Made by a program: the position numbers and the translations under genes
Shown: positions 61,753 to 64,000 of the stretch, in pieces
Position numbering within the stretch: the first letter of the stretch is position 1
How the letters are laid out: each line of letters opens with the position of its first letter
NCBI RefSeq assembly: GCF_900215245.1
Contig: NZ_LT907842.1
Span: forward strand, 5,704,001-5,768,000
From: Pseudomonas fluorescens
GTDB taxonomy: Bacteria > Pseudomonadota > Gammaproteobacteria > Pseudomonadales > Pseudomonadaceae
Length of the DNA: 64,000 nt
Direction of reading: 5' to 3'
The notes under the pieces: generated by a model
What the model was told of the DNA's origin: nothing
Databases searched by the model: none
What the model saw: only the letters and a program-made list of their open reading frames with translations

Positions 61753-63041
61753 AAACCGCCCACACACTGACCTTACTCAGCGCTGCCCTGTTATTGACCG
61801 CCTGTGGCGGCGAAGGCGACAAGACCCAGGCCCGTGGCCCCGATCCTAAATTGCCGGAACAGCAAAGCAGCCTGTTGCCGAGCATGAAAATCGCCGAGCC
61901 CACGCCGTGGGGCACGCAAAAACCCACAGTGCCCGAAGGCTACAGCGTCACCGCCATTGCCACTGACCTGGCCATCCCGCGGCAAACCCTGGTATTGCCC
62001 AACGGCGACATTCTCGTCGCCGAAGGCCGTGGCGGCAGCGCGGCCAAGCTCAAGCCCAAGGATGTGATCGCCAGCGTGATCAAGGCCCAGGGCAACACCA
62101 AGGTCAAGGGTGGCAACCGCCTGACCCTGCTGCGCGATGCCGATGGTGACGGTACTTACGAACTGAAGACGGTGTTCGCCGATAACCTCAACGCGCCCTA
62201 CGGCCTGGCCTTCGCCGACGGCAAACTCTACGTTGCCAACCAGGACGCGCTGGTGCGCTTCGACTATGCCGACGGCCAGACCAAGGCAAGTGGCCCGCCC
62301 ACCACAATCACCGACCTGCCGGCGCAGATCAACCACCACTGGACCAAATCCCTGGCGGTGAGTGCTGACGGGCGCCAGCTCTATGTGGGCATTGGCTCCA
62401 ACAGCAACATCACCGAGCGTGGCATGGAAGTGGAAATCGACCGGGCGATGATCTGGCAGATCGACGCAGCGACAGGCGCACACAAGCCCTACGCCACCGG
62501 CATCCGCAACCCGACCGCGCTGACCATTCAGCCGGGTTCCGGGCAATTATGGACGGTGGTCAACGAACGCGATGAACTCGGCCCGGACCTCGTGCCGGAC
62601 TACCTGACCTCGGTGCGTGAGGGCGCCTTCTACGGCTGGCCCTACAGCTACTGGGGCCAGAACGTCGACCCACGCGCACAACCGCAGAACCCGGCGAAAG
62701 TCGCCGCCGCGATCAAGCCGGATTACAGCCTGGGTTCCCACGTTGCGGCACTTGGGGTGGATTTCTCGATGGCAGAAATGGGTGAGAAATTCGCCGAAGG
62801 TGTATTTGTTGGCGAGCACGGCAGTTGGAACCGCGAAAACCCGGTGGGCTACAAGGTGATTTTCGTGCCGTTCAGCAATGGCAAACCAGCCGGCGAGCCC
62901 ATCGATTTCGCCACCGGTTTCCGTGGCGATGACGGCAAAACGCGCGGGCGCCCCGTGGGCGTCACGGTAGACCCCAAAGGCGCGTTGATCATCGCGGATG
63001 ACTTGGCCAATACCGTTTGGCGGGTGACGCGCAACCGCTGA
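61749..63041 (+). CDS. PQQ-dependent sugar dehydrogenase (sorbosone dehydrogenase-like), lipoprotein
   Basis: 430 residues from ATG 61749 (the frame is open upstream but in another gene). The lipobox LLLTACGG places it at the membrane outer face. The six-bladed propeller is shown by (IPRQTLVLPNGDILVAEGRG), (DNLNAPYGLAFADGKLYVAN), (IRNPTALTIQPGSGQLWTVV), NERDELGPD and (GEHGSWNRENPVGYKVIFVP), typical of soluble glucose/sorbosone dehydrogenases. Oxidises a sugar in the periplasm with PQQ. Confidence 0.9.
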   Translation: MKTAHTLTLLSAALLLTACGGEGDKTQARGPDPKLPEQQSSLLPSMKIAEPTPWGTQKPTVPEGYSVTAIATDLAIPRQTLVLPNGDILVAEGRGGSAAKLKPKDVIASVIKAQGNTKVKGGNRLTLLRDADGDGTYELKTVFADNLNAPYGLAFADGKLYVANQDALVRFDYADGQTKASGPPTTITDLPAQINHHWTKSLAVSADGRQLYVGIGSNSNITERGMEVEIDRAMIWQIDAATGAHKPYATGIRNPTALTIQPGSGQLWTVVNERDELGPDLVPDYLTSVREGAFYGWPYSYWGQNVDPRAQPQNPAKVAAAIKPDYSLGSHVAALGVDFSMAEMGEKFAEGVFVGEHGSWNRENPVGYKVIFVPFSNGKPAGEPIDFATGFRGDDGKTRGRPVGVTVDPKGALIIADDLANTVWRVTRNR

Positions 63042-63050
63042 ACAAAGGCT

Positions 63051-63093
63051 TTGACTTGGTTGCCTTAGGCAACAATATAATTGCCCCAGGCAA
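63051..63093 (+). promoter_or_regulatory. Promoter with two TTGCC-N3-GGCAA repeats
   Basis: TTGCCTTAGGCAA (63060-63072) and TTGCCCCAGGCAA (63081-63093) flank TATAAT (63076-63081), with TTGACT at 63051-63056. A MarR-type repressor would cover the promoter; the downstream gene has a MarR domain, so autoregulation is likely. Confidence 0.65.
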
Positions 63094-63109
63094 CCAACCG
63101 AGCATCCTC

Positions 63110-64000
63110 ATGGCCACGCCCCTTGTAGAACGCGCCGCGATCATTCGCGGTTTCAACCGTTTTTACACCCACCAGATCGGCGTGCTGCAGGAACACCTGC
63201 TGCAAAGCGACTACTCGCTCACCGAAATCCGCGTGATGTACGAGCTGTCCTCCCGTGGTGACCTGACCAATGCCGACCTGTGCCAGATGCTGGGTCTGGA
63301 CCCGGGCTACCTGAGTCGGCTGATCAGCGGGTTCGAAAAGCAAGGTCTGATCCAGAAGGTCCGCTCCGTCACCGATGCGCGCGCGGTGCAACTGCACTTA
63401 AGCGACCTCGGCCGAACGGTGCTGGCGCCGCTGGAGCAGAAAACCCAGCAAGAAGTCATCGCGTTACTCGAAGCCTTGCCCGAGCAACAACAACGCCAAC
63501 TCACCGGTGCCATGCAACGCATCCAGTCACTGCTGCAAGGCAGCGCGCCAAGCTATTTGCTGCGCGACCCGCAACCGGGCGACATGGGCCTGGTGGTGCA
63601 GCAACAATCCGCACTGTATGCCCGCGAGTACAACTGGAATTGGGAATTTGAAGCCTTGGTGGCGGAGATCGTCGCCAAGTATCTGCGCGAGTTTGACCCG
63701 GCCTCCGAGCGCTGCTGGATCGCGGAAAAAGACGGCGACGTGGTAGGCTCGGTGTTCGTGGTGCGTCATGACGCGACCACCGCCAAGCTGCGCATGCTCT
63801 ACGTGGATGCCAGTGCGCGGGGCATGGGCATTGGTCAGCGTCTGGTCGACGAATGCCTGCGTTTTGCCCGCCACGCCGGTTACCAACGCATGATGCTGTG
63901 GACGGTTAACACCCTGATCGACGCACGCAAGCTCTATCAGAAAGCCGGATTTACCTTGGAGGAAGAAGAGCCCACGGTGAGTTTCGGCAAGGCATTGATC
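63110..64000 (+). CDS. MarR-GNAT fusion protein (3' end outside window)
   Basis: At least 297 residues. N-terminal MarR domain: (HLLQSDYSLTEIRVMYELSS), (NADLCQMLGLDPGYLSRLIS), GFEKQGLIQKVRSVTDARA (winged helix). The C-terminal GNAT acetyltransferase domain has (AKLRMLYVDASARGMGIGQR), the acetyl-CoA loop RGMGIG. The fusion is known as a bifunctional MarR/N-acetyltransferase type. Start at ATG 63110, after the repeats at 63051-63093. Confidence 0.88.
   Translation, partial: MATPLVERAAIIRGFNRFYTHQIGVLQEHLLQSDYSLTEIRVMYELSSRGDLTNADLCQMLGLDPGYLSRLISGFEKQGLIQKVRSVTDARAVQLHLSDLGRTVLAPLEQKTQQEVIALLEALPEQQQRQLTGAMQRIQSLLQGSAPSYLLRDPQPGDMGLVVQQQSALYAREYNWNWEFEALVAEIVAKYLREFDPASERCWIAEKDGDVVGSVFVVRHDATTAKLRMLYVDASARGMGIGQRLVDECLRFARHAGYQRMMLWTVNTLIDARKLYQKAGFTLEEEEPTVSFGKALI

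Overview
The window is a Pseudomonas chromosome segment, most like the P. fluorescens group. The evidence is the high GC content, the glgA-treZ-malQ-treY-DUF2934-glgX order known from pseudomonads, the OsmC-YcaO fusion and the GTGGGAGCGGGCTTGCTCGCGA-type REP palindromes. It is interrupted by one large, clearly more AT-rich integrated element of about 22.8 kb. This assignment rests on reading alone; no database search was possible.

Layout. 1-1.7 kb: host genes (DUF411 protein, YqaA/DedA-like membrane protein, 5' part of an alpha/beta hydrolase). 1716-24535: the integrated element, bounded by a shared CTTCAC core that splits the hydrolase gene. Deleting the element rejoins the hydrolase in frame. 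A large serine recombinase lies just inside the right end. Almost every element gene is on the minus strand. Recognisable products are phage tail proteins: a hub-like protein, a Dit-like protein, a tail-completion-like protein, a tape measure protein and a spike. Around them are many small coupled genes, four cysteine-knuckle proteins and two related membrane-anchored proteins. I found no terminase, portal, major capsid, head protease, lysis, replication or repressor gene. The only convincing plus-strand gene of normal size is an FRG-domain protein, likely defence cargo. It sits downstream of a dense cluster of palindromes. A second non-coding region, about 14.0-15.25 kb, holds a candidate structured RNA of about 430 nt with its own promoter.

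24.5-47.7 kb: host genes for a 2-hydroxyacid dehydrogenase, the glycogen/trehalose operon, a tightly overlapping acyl-CoA dehydrogenase/PIG-L/NodS-like/GT2 cluster, a LysE exporter, small enzymes, a DapA-family lyase and a cystathionine beta-synthase/gamma-lyase pair (reverse transsulfuration). 47.7-48.9 kb: seven tandem copies of a unit of about 172 bp made of REP pairs. 48.9-64 kb: the OsmC-YcaO protein, LysE exporter, divergent methyltransferase/TetR pair, FAD oxidoreductases with an isochorismatase-like protein, Nudix and VOC proteins, a chemoreceptor, a nucleotidyltransferase/P-loop kinase pair, a PQQ-type sugar dehydrogenase with its membrane partner, and a MarR-GNAT fusion running off the window.

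The most unusual content is the element itself (tail genes without head genes, yet with intact reading frames and good ribosome binding sites), its structured RNA region, and the palindrome cluster in front of the FRG gene.
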